Positions 46,628 through 54,522 of a DNA stretch of 64,000 nt are shown here, piece after piece (position 1 is the stretch's first letter; each line of letters begins with the position of its first letter). This DNA is from Ga0077555 sp046154645 (GTDB lineage Bacteria; Pseudomonadota; Alphaproteobacteria; Rhizobiales; Hyphomicrobiaceae). The notes beneath the pieces were generated by a model. That model was not told where the DNA came from. It saw nothing but the letters and a program-made list of their open reading frames with translations, and did no database searches. The translations under genes were made by a program, and so were the position numbers. The stretch spans positions 17,056 through 81,055 of the forward strand of contig JBJXDZ010000172.1 in the NCBI GenBank assembly GCA_046154645.1. The letters are read 5' to 3'.

Positions 46628-47089
46628 TCAGGCGGGCAGGCGGTAGGCCTGGCGGGCGTAGATTTTCCAGCTGTCGCCAGCCTTCTGCCAGACTTGCATC
46701 ACGCCAACTTTCGTTTGCGTTGTTTTCCCGTCAACTTCGGATTCCGATTCCCAGATGTGCCGCGCGATGGCTGCTGTTCCCGTGACATCGACCTTGATGT
46801 CGGAATACTTCAGGGACTTCATCACTCCCTTGCGCGCTTTCACGGCGGCGAGGAACTGCGCCTTGTTTTCGATCGTGCCCGAGGAGTGACCATAGTTGAC
46901 GTTGTCTGCCACCAAAGTTTCGAGCTTGGCCAAATCTTGTTTCAGAAAGGCCTCTCGGAACGTGTCGATCAATTTCATGATTGCGGCCTGATCTGGCGAT
47001 TGAGCCCGTACCGGGGCTGTGCCGGCAATGGCCAGTGCTGCGGCTGCGCCTACGGTCAGAACACCAAGTGAACGACGAGTCGTATCCAT
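46628..47089 (-). CDS. Exported NTF2-fold (DUF4440-like) protein
   Basis: The 153-residue protein has a Tat-like signal (TTRRSLGVLTVGAAAALAIAG, cleaved near APVRAQ). The mature domain has the SnoaL/NTF2 pattern with the early DQAAIMKLIDTFREAFLKQD helix, YGHSSGTIENKAQF and KIYARQAYRLP at the end. Members range from isomerases to non-enzymatic binders. GGAGGA precedes the ATG. It lies on the same strand as the BNR gene but a link is not proven. Confidence 0.8.
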   Translation of the reverse strand: MDTTRRSLGVLTVGAAAALAIAGTAPVRAQSPDQAAIMKLIDTFREAFLKQDLAKLETLVADNVNYGHSSGTIENKAQFLAAVKARKGVMKSLKYSDIKVDVTGTAAIARHIWESESEVDGKTTQTKVGVMQVWQKAGDSWKIYARQAYRLPA

Positions 47090-47267
47090 GTGCGTCCTCC
47101 AAGTGGCACCTGCTGATGGGGTGCCTTCATTGCGTCAGAACCACGCAAAGGACAGTTCAGTCCCACCGCCGCCATATGTCAATCTGTGTCAGTCGTGGAC
47201 AGCGCCGGCGCTGGTTGATACGGGCTAACTGGAGCCGCAAGGCGAAATAGCTCGGACGGATGCGCCA

Positions 47268-48395
47268 TCAGGCAACGATCAGGTGCGGCACGAAGCGCGC
47301 GCCACGGCCCGTCACCAGATCGCGGTCCTCCCGGATGCCCATGCCGCGCGGCTCATCGCCAATCGTCCACAGTCCGACAACGGGATGCCAGCCGTCGAAC
47401 TGCGGCAGGGGCGCCAGCGCCTGCGCCATCGTCGCCATGTCGCTGTAGGGACCCTCCGTTGCCACGCGTTCGCCACGTCCCGTAATGATCATGTTGGCGC
47501 CCTCGCGGCCGAGCAACGGTTTCAGGATCATCGGCCCCTCGATGCGCGCCGGATCGAACGCGGCCGGCAGCAGATTGGGATGGCCGGGAAACAGCTCCCA
47601 CAGGATCGCCAGAATGCCTTTGCTCGCCGGAATGATGCGCCACGCCGGCTCCAGTACCTTCAGCTTGCTCGCCGCCAGTTGCGGAAAGAACGTGTCATCG
47701 GCCAGCCAGTCCCAGGGATAGAGCTTGAACAGCGCCTCGATGCGCGCCTCGGCATGATCGACGAAGGCGCGGCCATTCCAGCCGATGTCCGGAATCGGAA
47801 TGAGCAGCCCATCAAGGCCTGCCTGCAGGGCTGTATCCTGCAGGTAGGCGGTCGTGAGCAGATCGTCGTCGTCTTCCGGCAAACAGGCAAAGTGCACGCG
47901 GCCAAGACGGCCGGCGCGGCGCCACGCCGTCCAGGTCTCGATCAGCCCCTCATGAATGGAATTGTACTGGTCGGCGCCCGCGTGCACCTCTTCCAGCCAG
48001 CGCCACTGCACGACAGAAGCCTCGAACAGCGCCGTCGGCGTATCGGCGTTGTACTCGAGCAGCTTCGGCGGCCCATTGCCGTCGAAGCGCAAATCGAAGC
48101 GGCCATAAAGTGATGGTTCGCCCGCCCGCCAGCTGCGCGTCGCCAGTTGGGCAATCGAGTCGGGGATGCCGAGCTCGGCGAAACGCCCTTTGGCGACCAC
48201 GTGCTCGGTTGCCGCATGGATCATCTCGACCAGCGTTTCGGCTGCCGCATGCAAGCACTCGACCTCGTCGTCGCGGAACGCATAGGCTGCGTCCTCACGC
48301 CAGTAGGGCGAGGTTGGATTGGCCTCGAGGTCCATACCGAGACTGGCCAGCCTGGCCAGCCAATCGGGTCGCGGCGTCGAGGCCATGCGGCGCAT
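47268..48395 (-). CDS. Glutathionylspermidine-synthase-like ATP-grasp ligase (YjfC/YgiC family)
   Basis: The 375-residue protein has the pre-ATP-grasp and ATP-grasp pattern of the glutathionylspermidine synthetase family without the amidase half: LLEYNADTPTALFEASVVQWRW, LIPIPDIGWNG, and the KPLLGREGANM loop that binds nucleotide. E. coli YjfC and YgiC are homologues whose substrate is not firmly known. The start is uncertain (GTG at 48419, ATG at 48395 or 48386); 48395 has a GGAGAG upstream. Its neighbours are a DUF1190-like lipoprotein and a DUF350 protein, the yjfL-yjfM-yjfC arrangement. Confidence 0.88.
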   Translation of the reverse strand: MRRMASTPRPDWLARLASLGMDLEANPTSPYWREDAAYAFRDDEVECLHAAAETLVEMIHAATEHVVAKGRFAELGIPDSIAQLATRSWRAGEPSLYGRFDLRFDGNGPPKLLEYNADTPTALFEASVVQWRWLEEVHAGADQYNSIHEGLIETWTAWRRAGRLGRVHFACLPEDDDDLLTTAYLQDTALQAGLDGLLIPIPDIGWNGRAFVDHAEARIEALFKLYPWDWLADDTFFPQLAASKLKVLEPAWRIIPASKGILAILWELFPGHPNLLPAAFDPARIEGPMILKPLLGREGANMIITGRGERVATEGPYSDMATMAQALAPLPQFDGWHPVVGLWTIGDEPRGMGIREDRDLVTGRGARFVPHLIVA

Positions 48396-48419
48396 TTGCG
48401 GCACTCTCCGTGCGGGCAC

Positions 48420-48818
48420 TCAGCCGCCCGAACTCCAGCGATAGCTCGAATTGTTATTGCGATTGCTGCTGCTCCAGCCGCTTCGCCGGGAACATCCGAA
48501 GCCGCCACGCAGTGATGGCTCGACGCCCAGGCGGCGCGTCGACAGTGGGCCGGCGCCCGGATCGCGTGAGTTGCACGCTGATGGTCGCCCGTTGACCACG
48601 CGATAAGCGGGACCAAGAAAGCGATCCGCCTGCCGCATTCCCTGCTGCGTGCACACGCTCAGAGCATAATCGAGCCCGCAATCGGTTTCGCTCTTGTAGA
48701 CGTTGCGCTCAAATTTGGCATTCGAGCAGCCGGCGAGCAGCGTTACCAGGCTGCCTGCCGTGCCGAGCACGCGCAGATCCACGCGGCGGCTTTTCCAACG
48801 ACCATTCTTGGCCGTCAT
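48420..48818 (-). CDS. DUF1190-like (YjfM/YgiB-type) lipoprotein
   Basis: The 132-residue protein has a signal with a lipobox (SLVTLLAGC, cysteine about residue 31) and should be lipid-anchored. The mature part begins SNAKFERNVYKSETDCGLDYALSVCTQQGM and ends in a Gly/Ser/Asn-rich tail, as in the DUF1190 family. Its ATG overlaps the stop of the upstream DUF350 gene (ATGA), and it ends where the ligase gene begins. It probably acts with those two proteins, but the function of the set is not established. Confidence 0.65.
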   Translation of the reverse strand: MTAKNGRWKSRRVDLRVLGTAGSLVTLLAGCSNAKFERNVYKSETDCGLDYALSVCTQQGMRQADRFLGPAYRVVNGRPSACNSRDPGAGPLSTRRLGVEPSLRGGFGCSRRSGWSSSNRNNNSSYRWSSGG

Positions 48819-49216
48819 GGCGTCATGCTCGCGGCATTGACCAGACCGAGTGAGATCGCGACGGCCGCCTTCATGAAGCCGGCCGAGATGTCGCCATCCT
48901 CGATGGCGGTGTAGAGGCGCGGCATGGCTCGCGACAGTACCCAATGGCCGGCAATCTGTACGAGGAGGCCGATGAGTCCCCACAGCACCGTCTCGCCGAT
49001 GTTCTCCGAGAATCCGATCGCGCGCGACAGCACGATGGCGAAACCGACCATGGCGCCGCCGATGCCGAAAGCTGCTGCCGCGTTGCCCTTGCGGATCAGC
49101 GCCAGCTCGTCATGCGGCGTCGACTTGGAATAGGCGAAAAGGAACAAGCCAATGAGGCCAAGCCCCACGGCCAGATGCAGCGCAAAGGCTCCGATAGACC
49201 CGAGGAAATGCATCAT
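48815..49216 (-). CDS. DUF350 membrane protein (YjfL-like)
   Basis: The 133-residue protein has four hydrophobic segments in two DUF350 repeats (FALHLAVGLGLIGLFLFAYSKSTPHDELALIRKGNAAAAFGIGGAMVGFAIVLS and a matching half, IGETVLWGLIGLLVQIAGHWVLSRAMPRLY). It overlaps the DUF1190-like gene by four bases, so the two are translationally coupled. In E. coli the corresponding genes form the yjf cluster. Its function is unknown; it is an inner-membrane protein. Confidence 0.85.
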   Translation of the reverse strand: MMHFLGSIGAFALHLAVGLGLIGLFLFAYSKSTPHDELALIRKGNAAAAFGIGGAMVGFAIVLSRAIGFSENIGETVLWGLIGLLVQIAGHWVLSRAMPRLYTAIEDGDISAGFMKAAVAISLGLVNAASMTP

Positions 49217-49319
49217 GATCGGCGGTCTCCAAGAGATGTGTCCTGCAACGATAGCGGACATATGTTGTCGGAGCGTTGCTGTCGGCCGTTAACCTGCCGG
49301 TAACGATTGCGCTGCGCAC

Positions 49320-50069
49320 TTAGGCCCAGATCTCCTGGCGCAGGCCGCGCTGATCCAGGGGTGGGTCAGCTGGAAAGCGCATGGCTGTACCAGACCTTAC
49401 GCGGGCGGCCGTCCACGCGCAGGCACAGGCATCGAGCAGGTCATCGGGCCCGGCATCTGCCACGCGCCCGGGCTTCACGTCCAGCAACGCGCGCGGGAAA
49501 CCTGCCCGCTCCAACAGATCGCGCCGCAGCGCCAGCCCCGGCTCAGAAGGTCGCGATTTGATCTTTTTCGCCAGATCCAGCGCGACTCCGCCGTTCATCT
49601 GCACGAATGCCGCTTCCGGATGGCACTCGATGACGCGCCGTTGCAACTCGGGCGTTAACAGGCGATCAACCTCGCGCATCTTCGGGAACAGATTGAACGT
49701 CTGCTTCGACACCATGCGCGGCGGCTCTGAATGCAGCAGCGCCACGTCGCACGCGCGCCGGTAGTCGGCTTCCATCACTGCCGTTCGCGCCGGCACCGCA
49801 AACACCGCCGACTGCCGCGCACCAAGGATGGCTCGCGCCGCGATATCAGCTTGCCGTCCGCCGATCCCGGACCGCTCCGGCAATCCGATGGGAATATCGA
49901 CCGCAATGATCGCAGGCGCCTCCGGCAAAGCCAGCACCTCGGCAAACGTAGGCACGATCTGAAAGCGCGGCGCCTGACCGCCGGCAACCTCGCGCAGCAC
50001 CACCAGCCATCCCGCCGGGCAACCATCGACGCCGGCCACCCAGCTGGACGCGTCAGGCATTGGATACAT
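49320..50069 (-). CDS. DUF429 protein
   Basis: The 249-residue protein has the DUF429 pattern: VAGVDGCPAGWLVVLRE near the start, IIAVDIPIGLPE with an acidic nuclease-like signature, ECHPEAAF, and DDLLDACACAWTAARV near the end. The RNase H-like fold is proposed for this family. The start overlaps the end of the pyridoxal kinase gene by 17 bases, so the two are probably cotranscribed. A nuclease or phosphatase role is possible but unproven. Confidence 0.8.
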   Translation of the reverse strand: MYPMPDASSWVAGVDGCPAGWLVVLREVAGGQAPRFQIVPTFAEVLALPEAPAIIAVDIPIGLPERSGIGGRQADIAARAILGARQSAVFAVPARTAVMEADYRRACDVALLHSEPPRMVSKQTFNLFPKMREVDRLLTPELQRRVIECHPEAAFVQMNGGVALDLAKKIKSRPSEPGLALRRDLLERAGFPRALLDVKPGRVADAGPDDLLDACACAWTAARVRSGTAMRFPADPPLDQRGLRQEIWA

Positions 50070-50895
50070 CCGCTAGCGGCAATGGCGTGCAGCTTGCAAG
50101 GCTGGCCAGATGATCGATCAGCAGCAACTCTTCGTTGTTTCGGCTCGCACGAACGACCGCGTCGAGTCCGGCAATGGCACGGCTCAAGGCCAAGCTCAAT
50201 GTCATGTCGTGGTTCATGAGGTGGCCGAGCAGCAGCGCCGACAACAGGTCACCCGTGCCGTGCGGCGCGCGTTGCAAGTGCTGCACGCGGACGGACTGAC
50301 AGAGACCCGCCTCACCGGCCACAAGCATGTTGGATAGCATCGCATCTGGTCCGGGCACCGATGTCATGACAACCGCGACTGACGAGAGCGCCCTGGCGGC
50401 GCCGATGGCATCGCGTTCGGTGGCGATGGACCGGCCGGTCAGCCATTCAGCTTCAAAGACGTTGAGCTTGATGATGGATGCGTGCGGCAACAGGTTGTCG
50501 CGGATGGTCTCGGCCGCGTCACGCGCGATGTAAAGTCCTTTTGGATGATCGCCGAGCACGGGATCGACAAGGATCGGCGATTGAGGTTTGCGCTCGCGCA
50601 CCCGCTCCACCGCCTCGCGCGCGAACAGCACATGCTCCACGCTCGGTAGATAGCCGGTTAGGACGGCATCCACCTCGCCAAGCCAACCATTCGTCGCCAG
50701 AGCGTCGAGCATGCGCCGCAGCAGCTCCGGCGCGACGCGCTCGCCGGCCACATGCGGGTGTCCAGGATGGTTGGACAGCATGATCGTCGGCAAGGCGATC
50801 ACGTCATGGCCGAGGGCCTGCAGTGCCGGCACGATCGCCGACAGGCCGACGTGGCCGCGCGCGACCTGTGACGAGATGGCGAGGATGCGGGCCAT
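50053..50895 (-). CDS. pdxY: Pyridoxal kinase
   Basis: The 280-residue protein phosphorylates pyridoxal to PLP in the salvage pathway. The ribokinase fold is shown by the N-terminal ARGHVGLSAIVPALQALGHDVIALPTIMLSNHPGHP, the DPVLGDHPKGLY loop and the HGTGDLL motif near 220, whose Asp is the catalytic base. It overlaps the DUF429 gene. The upstream DAO-family gene is 16 bases away, suggesting an operon. Confidence 0.9.
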   Translation of the reverse strand: MARILAISSQVARGHVGLSAIVPALQALGHDVIALPTIMLSNHPGHPHVAGERVAPELLRRMLDALATNGWLGEVDAVLTGYLPSVEHVLFAREAVERVRERKPQSPILVDPVLGDHPKGLYIARDAAETIRDNLLPHASIIKLNVFEAEWLTGRSIATERDAIGAARALSSVAVVMTSVPGPDAMLSNMLVAGEAGLCQSVRVQHLQRAPHGTGDLLSALLLGHLMNHDMTLSLALSRAIAGLDAVVRASRNNEELLLIDHLASLASCTPLPLADVSNA

Positions 50896-50911
50896 GCTGC
50901 GCGCGCCCCGC

Positions 50912-52081
50912 TCAATAGACGTTGAGCTCGAGAATCGGCTTGTTGTCGACGATCCTCTGGTAGCCGAACCGCGTCACGTCGATCGACACGTAGCGGCCAT
51001 GGATCACCAGCTCGGCGATGGCCCGCCCGACGCCCGGCGAATGCTGCAGGCCATGGCCGGAGAACCCGCACGCAATCACGAAGCTCGGCAGCGCCGGATG
51101 GCAGCCAAGAATGGCATTGTGATCGAGCGTATTGAGGTCGTAGTGGCAGCACCAGGCGCTCTGCACCTTCAGCGCCTGCATGGCCGGCACGCGATGGGCC
51201 AGGCGCGGCCACACCTCGGTGTCAAAGAACGTGTGATCGATGTCGAAGTCCTCGACGTCCGGATCCTGATCCTCGGGAGGTTGGATGCCGGTGAGAAAGA
51301 ACTTGCCCTCCGGCCGGAAATAGAACCCGCTCGGGTCGATCATCAGGCCGGCGCCGGGCAGCGGCTCCTTGCAATCGACGACGAACACCATGCGCTTGCG
51401 CGGATGGATCGGCAGCGACAGGCCGGCCATGGCCGCCAGCTTCGCCGAATGCCAGCCTGCCGCGCAAATGACCGTGCCGGTCGCGATGCTGCCACCGCTC
51501 TTGAGTGCGACGCCTTGGATGCGACCACCGGCAACGTCGATGCCCGTCACCTGATCGGCGACATAGTCCACGCCTCGTTCGCGCGCACCCTTCTGGAACA
51601 AGGCCCGGAGCGACGAGGGATCGACCCAGCCTTCGCCCGTGCGGCCCCAGCCAGCGGCCCCCAATCCTTCCACCGACAGCCAGGGAAACCGCTTGGCGAT
51701 CTCATCGGGCAGCAGCAATTCGGTGTCGGCGCCGAGGCTGTTCTGCAGCTTGATATTGCTTTCAAGGGTGGTGCGACCTTCGGGCGTCGCCATCACCATG
51801 TAGCCGCGCTCGCGGAAGGCGATGTCGGCATCGGCACCGAACTCCTGCGCGATACCTTTGAAGAATCCGACGCCGAACTGCGACAGGCGAATGTTTTCCG
51901 GTGTCGAGAATTGCTGCCGGATGCCCGCCACCGCGCGGCCCGTGGCGCACCATTGGTAGCTCGGGTCCATCTCGACCACGACGACGCGGCCCTTGAACCC
52001 ATCGCGCTTGAGAAAATAGGCGATCGAGCTGCCGACCGCTGCCCCGCCGACGATGACGATGTCTGCCGTTCTGTCGCTCAT
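50912..52081 (-). CDS. FAD-dependent amine/amino acid oxidoreductase (DAO family)
   Basis: The 389-residue protein has the FAD motif VIVGGAAVGSSIAYFL at its N-terminus, followed by VVVVEMDPSYQWCATGRAVAGIRQQFST. It belongs to the D-amino-acid oxidase/sarcosine oxidase fold, ending in the typical GFSGHGLQHSPGVGRAIAELV. Substrate and electron acceptor are not known. The start at MSDRTADIVIVGG matches the family; a longer frame start lies upstream. Neighbouring genes suggest cotranscription with pdxY. Confidence 0.85.
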   Translation of the reverse strand: MSDRTADIVIVGGAAVGSSIAYFLKRDGFKGRVVVVEMDPSYQWCATGRAVAGIRQQFSTPENIRLSQFGVGFFKGIAQEFGADADIAFRERGYMVMATPEGRTTLESNIKLQNSLGADTELLLPDEIAKRFPWLSVEGLGAAGWGRTGEGWVDPSSLRALFQKGARERGVDYVADQVTGIDVAGGRIQGVALKSGGSIATGTVICAAGWHSAKLAAMAGLSLPIHPRKRMVFVVDCKEPLPGAGLMIDPSGFYFRPEGKFFLTGIQPPEDQDPDVEDFDIDHTFFDTEVWPRLAHRVPAMQALKVQSAWCCHYDLNTLDHNAILGCHPALPSFVIACGFSGHGLQHSPGVGRAIAELVIHGRYVSIDVTRFGYQRIVDNKPILELNVY

Positions 52082-52112
52082 GCTGGATGGTTCTCGCTGC
52101 TGCGTCTCAATG

Positions 52113-52517
52113 TTATCGCCCCGAGGGCACCCACTCGTTGGCATGGCGGTGAAAGATCCGCCAGGCACCATCCTCGAAGCGGCACACCTGCGTCACCCGC
52201 AAGGCCCGCTGTTGCGCCGTGCCGTTCGCGTGCCGCAGCATGTGCTCGAGATCGACGCATACTGCCATGTCGTGGCCGATTTCGGTCTTGAGGTTTTCCA
52301 GTCGAAACTCCGTCGCCACCACGTGTTTCGCCGCCCAGCGCAGCCGCGGCCCGATCTCGTCGATGCCGCGCTCGAAGCCGCCAAGACCGCCAAAGATGAA
52401 GACATCCGGCTTCGGCGACCACAGCGCAATGAACGGCTCCGAGTTGCCGGCCAGCTGTAGTGCCAACGCCGGCTCCAGCCTGGCGCGGAACTCGACCCAT
52501 GCTGCTTGCCTGTCCAT
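52113..52517 (-). CDS. SnoaL-like (NTF2-fold) protein
   Basis: The 134-residue cytoplasmic protein has the NTF2/SnoaL cone pattern: NSEPFIALWSPKPDVFIFGGLGGFERGIDEI and the final RVTQVCRFEDGAWRIFHRHANEW. No catalytic assignment can be made. It lies 31 bases before the DAO gene and 12 bases after the MBL gene on the same strand, which suggests a shared transcript. Confidence 0.8.
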   Translation of the reverse strand: MDRQAAWVEFRARLEPALALQLAGNSEPFIALWSPKPDVFIFGGLGGFERGIDEIGPRLRWAAKHVVATEFRLENLKTEIGHDMAVCVDLEHMLRHANGTAQQRALRVTQVCRFEDGAWRIFHRHANEWVPSGR

Positions 52518-52529
52518 GACGCCTCGACC

Positions 52530-53372
52530 TCAATGCCCGCCCTGGTCCTTGCCGGGCCAGCTCGGCTCGGGACCCGTTGGCGCCACATCGAGCCGCACCA
52601 CCATGCCGGCCAGGCTCGTCTTCGGCGGCTCGTATTCCTGCATCACGTGCGGATCGTGCCCCGGAATGATGTGCCGCTTCGACGGCGCCAGCTTCTCGAG
52701 CAGGCGGAAGCTGTCCAGCATCTCGCCCAGATGAAAGGCCGTGGTGAACAGCTTGCTGGTCATGAAGTGCTCGTAGTAGTGCGTCGCATCCGAGGCCAGC
52801 ACCACCCAGCCGCGCTTGGTATTGACGCGCGCCACTTGCAGGCCGTCGGCGTGACCGGGTGCCGGATGCAGCGTGATGCCGGGCGCCACCTCCACCATGC
52901 CTTCATGCATTTCCACTCGGCCCTTGAAGTTCAGCCGCACCATGCCGACGACGTCCTCGACGTGGTAGCTGTGCCCGGGTTTCTGGTAGCGCATGTACTT
53001 GCCGGTCGCATAGGCCATCTCGCGCGACTGCAGATGGAAGCGCGCCTTGTCGAACAGGTGGAAATTGCCGACGTGGTCATAGTGCATGTGCGAGACGATG
53101 ACGTCGCGGACCTCGCGCGCATCGACGCCGATCAACTTCAGGCTTTCGATGGGACAGCGCAGGAACGTACGCTTGCGCTCCTTGGCCATTTCCGCGGTGA
53201 AGCCGAGATCCAGCACGATCGGCCCTTGCGGCCCGATGATGCACCACACGTAGTAGTCCATGGGCATCGGGCTGTCGTGCGGATCGCCACCGATGAAGTG
53301 ATCGCGGCGCTGTGCCTCACGCGTCGCATACTTGATGGCGTAGATCTCGTACTCGGGCAGCGGCGTGGACAT
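52530..53372 (-). CDS. Metallo-beta-lactamase-fold lactonase-like hydrolase
   Basis: The 280-residue protein has the HxHxDH motif HMHYDH at 95-100, then the PGHADG and ASDATHYYEH segments and a final PGHDP. These give the two-zinc site seen in AHL lactonases such as AiiA. Hydrolysis of N-acyl-homoserine lactones is a plausible activity but is not established by sequence. No luxI- or luxR-type gene is nearby. AGGAG lies before the ATG. Confidence 0.82.
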   Translation of the reverse strand: MSTPLPEYEIYAIKYATREAQRRDHFIGGDPHDSPMPMDYYVWCIIGPQGPIVLDLGFTAEMAKERKRTFLRCPIESLKLIGVDAREVRDVIVSHMHYDHVGNFHLFDKARFHLQSREMAYATGKYMRYQKPGHSYHVEDVVGMVRLNFKGRVEMHEGMVEVAPGITLHPAPGHADGLQVARVNTKRGWVVLASDATHYYEHFMTSKLFTTAFHLGEMLDSFRLLEKLAPSKRHIIPGHDPHVMQEYEPPKTSLAGMVVRLDVAPTGPEPSWPGKDQGGH

Positions 53373-53725
53373 CGGTAATGCTCCTGGCGTCGGCAAGACT
53401 CGCTGCCCACAGTGCACCCGCTGCGTGGTGCCACGCAAGCGAACCAGTGTGCCTCCAGGGCTCCGTGCTGCAGCAGTTCAATTCATGCCATGTCCAGGCC
53501 CAACGATGTCTCGACATCGAGACCGGCTCGCGTCGCGGCGCGCCGGATGCAGGTGGGCATCTGAAGGCGTAAGATTAAGCTGCCTCTCCTGAGGCGGGGA
53601 TGACCAGAGTGCCTTGATGCGCAGCAGGACAGCGCACGCCGTACGGGGCTTGCAGCCGCGCAGCTAGAATGAGCCGGGTTGCAAATGACCATACAGTGCA
53701 TTATAGTACAGGGGATGAGGGTAAG
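53373..53725. other. Intergenic region upstream of the toxin gene
   Basis: This 353-bp gap lies between the divergent lactonase-like and toxin genes. Besides the promoter at 53679-53707, no gene or repeat is seen. An in-frame ATG at 53669 lies inside the promoter, which argues against it as a start. Confidence 0.5.
53679..53707 (+). promoter_or_regulatory. Promoter of the toxin-antitoxin genes
   Basis: TTGCAA and TATAGT are separated by exactly 17 bases, a good sigma-70-type promoter. It lies about 20 bases before the GTG start of the toxin. The A/T-rich element around it could also be an autoregulatory operator of the antitoxin. Confidence 0.65.
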
Positions 53726-54112
53726 GTGCGGGTGTTCAAGTTGCCGGGCTTCTCGCGCTTTCAGCGCAAGGAGGGCATGACCGACAATGCGCTGTGTAAA
53801 GCGGTGCGTGATGCCGAACGCGGCTTGATCGATGCCGATCTCGGTCGCGGTCTGATCAAGCAGCGCGTGGCCCGGCCGGGGCAGGGCAAGCGCGGCAGCT
53901 ATCGCACGATCATTGCCTACCGGGTGAAGAAGCGGGCGGTATTCCTGTTCGGCTTCGCGAAGAGCGGCAAATCCAACCTCGACCCCGACGAGCTTGAAGC
54001 GTTGGCCAAGCGCGGCGCAGTCTGGCTCGGGGCCACGGTTGCGGTGATCGAGCGCGCGTTAGCGACGAACGAACTGATGGAGGTGGACTGTAGTGACGAA
54101 GACGAAGGGTAA
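53726..54112 (+). CDS. RelE-superfamily toxin (HigB-like)
   Basis: The 128-residue product starts at a GTG (alternative GTG six bases on). The core pattern KRGSYRTIIAYRVKKRAVFLFGFAKSGKSNLDPDELEALAKRG matches the RelE/HigB type of mRNA-interfering toxins. A GAGGG site lies before the start. It overlaps the antitoxin gene by 20 bases, and toxin-first order with an Xre antitoxin is typical of higBA-like modules. The upstream ATG at 53669 is inside the promoter. Confidence 0.85.
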   Translation: MRVFKLPGFSRFQRKEGMTDNALCKAVRDAERGLIDADLGRGLIKQRVARPGQGKRGSYRTIIAYRVKKRAVFLFGFAKSGKSNLDPDELEALAKRGAVWLGATVAVIERALATNELMEVDCSDEDEG

Positions 54113-54446
54113 GCGGGAGCCGACGGACAAGCAGCGCCTGCGCCGCGAGATTGTGGAAATGACCGAGGGCCAGCACCGGCTCGGGCTCGTCAGCGACGAC
54201 GAACTGAGCCAAGTCACCTTGCGCATGCTCGGCCGCGACGCACTGCCCAAGTTGCCGCCGATGTCGGCAGCTGAGATCGTCAAGGTGCGCGAGCGCGTCG
54301 GGGTGAGTCAGGCCGTGATGGCCGGGTTCCTGAACGTAGAGACGCAGACCGTCTCCATGTGGGAGCGCGGCGCGCGCCGCCCGACCGGCACGGCCTTGAA
54401 GCTGCTGCACGTCGTCAAGGCCAAGGGCCTCTCAGCGCTGCGGTAG
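54093..54446 (+). CDS. Xre-family antitoxin
   Basis: The 117-residue product starts at a GTG with a GGAGGTGG site and ends with an HTH: ERVGVSQAVMAGFLNVETQTVSMWERGARRPTGTALKLL. It should neutralise the RelE-like toxin and repress the pair's promoter. The N-terminal 60 residues may carry the toxin-binding part. The frame overlaps the toxin end. Confidence 0.85.
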   Translation: MTKTKGKREPTDKQRLRREIVEMTEGQHRLGLVSDDELSQVTLRMLGRDALPKLPPMSAAEIVKVRERVGVSQAVMAGFLNVETQTVSMWERGARRPTGTALKLLHVVKAKGLSALR

Positions 54447-54522
54447 CATTCAGTTGTAGAAATAGGGCTTTTGTGAAATAGGATAAATATAGAAGATATT
54501 CATAATTATGGATTATATAATT

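Noticed and set aside
50711..52291. 526-residue frame across the pdxY and DAO genes
   Set aside because: It runs antisense through two recognised genes and has no ribosome site or domain.
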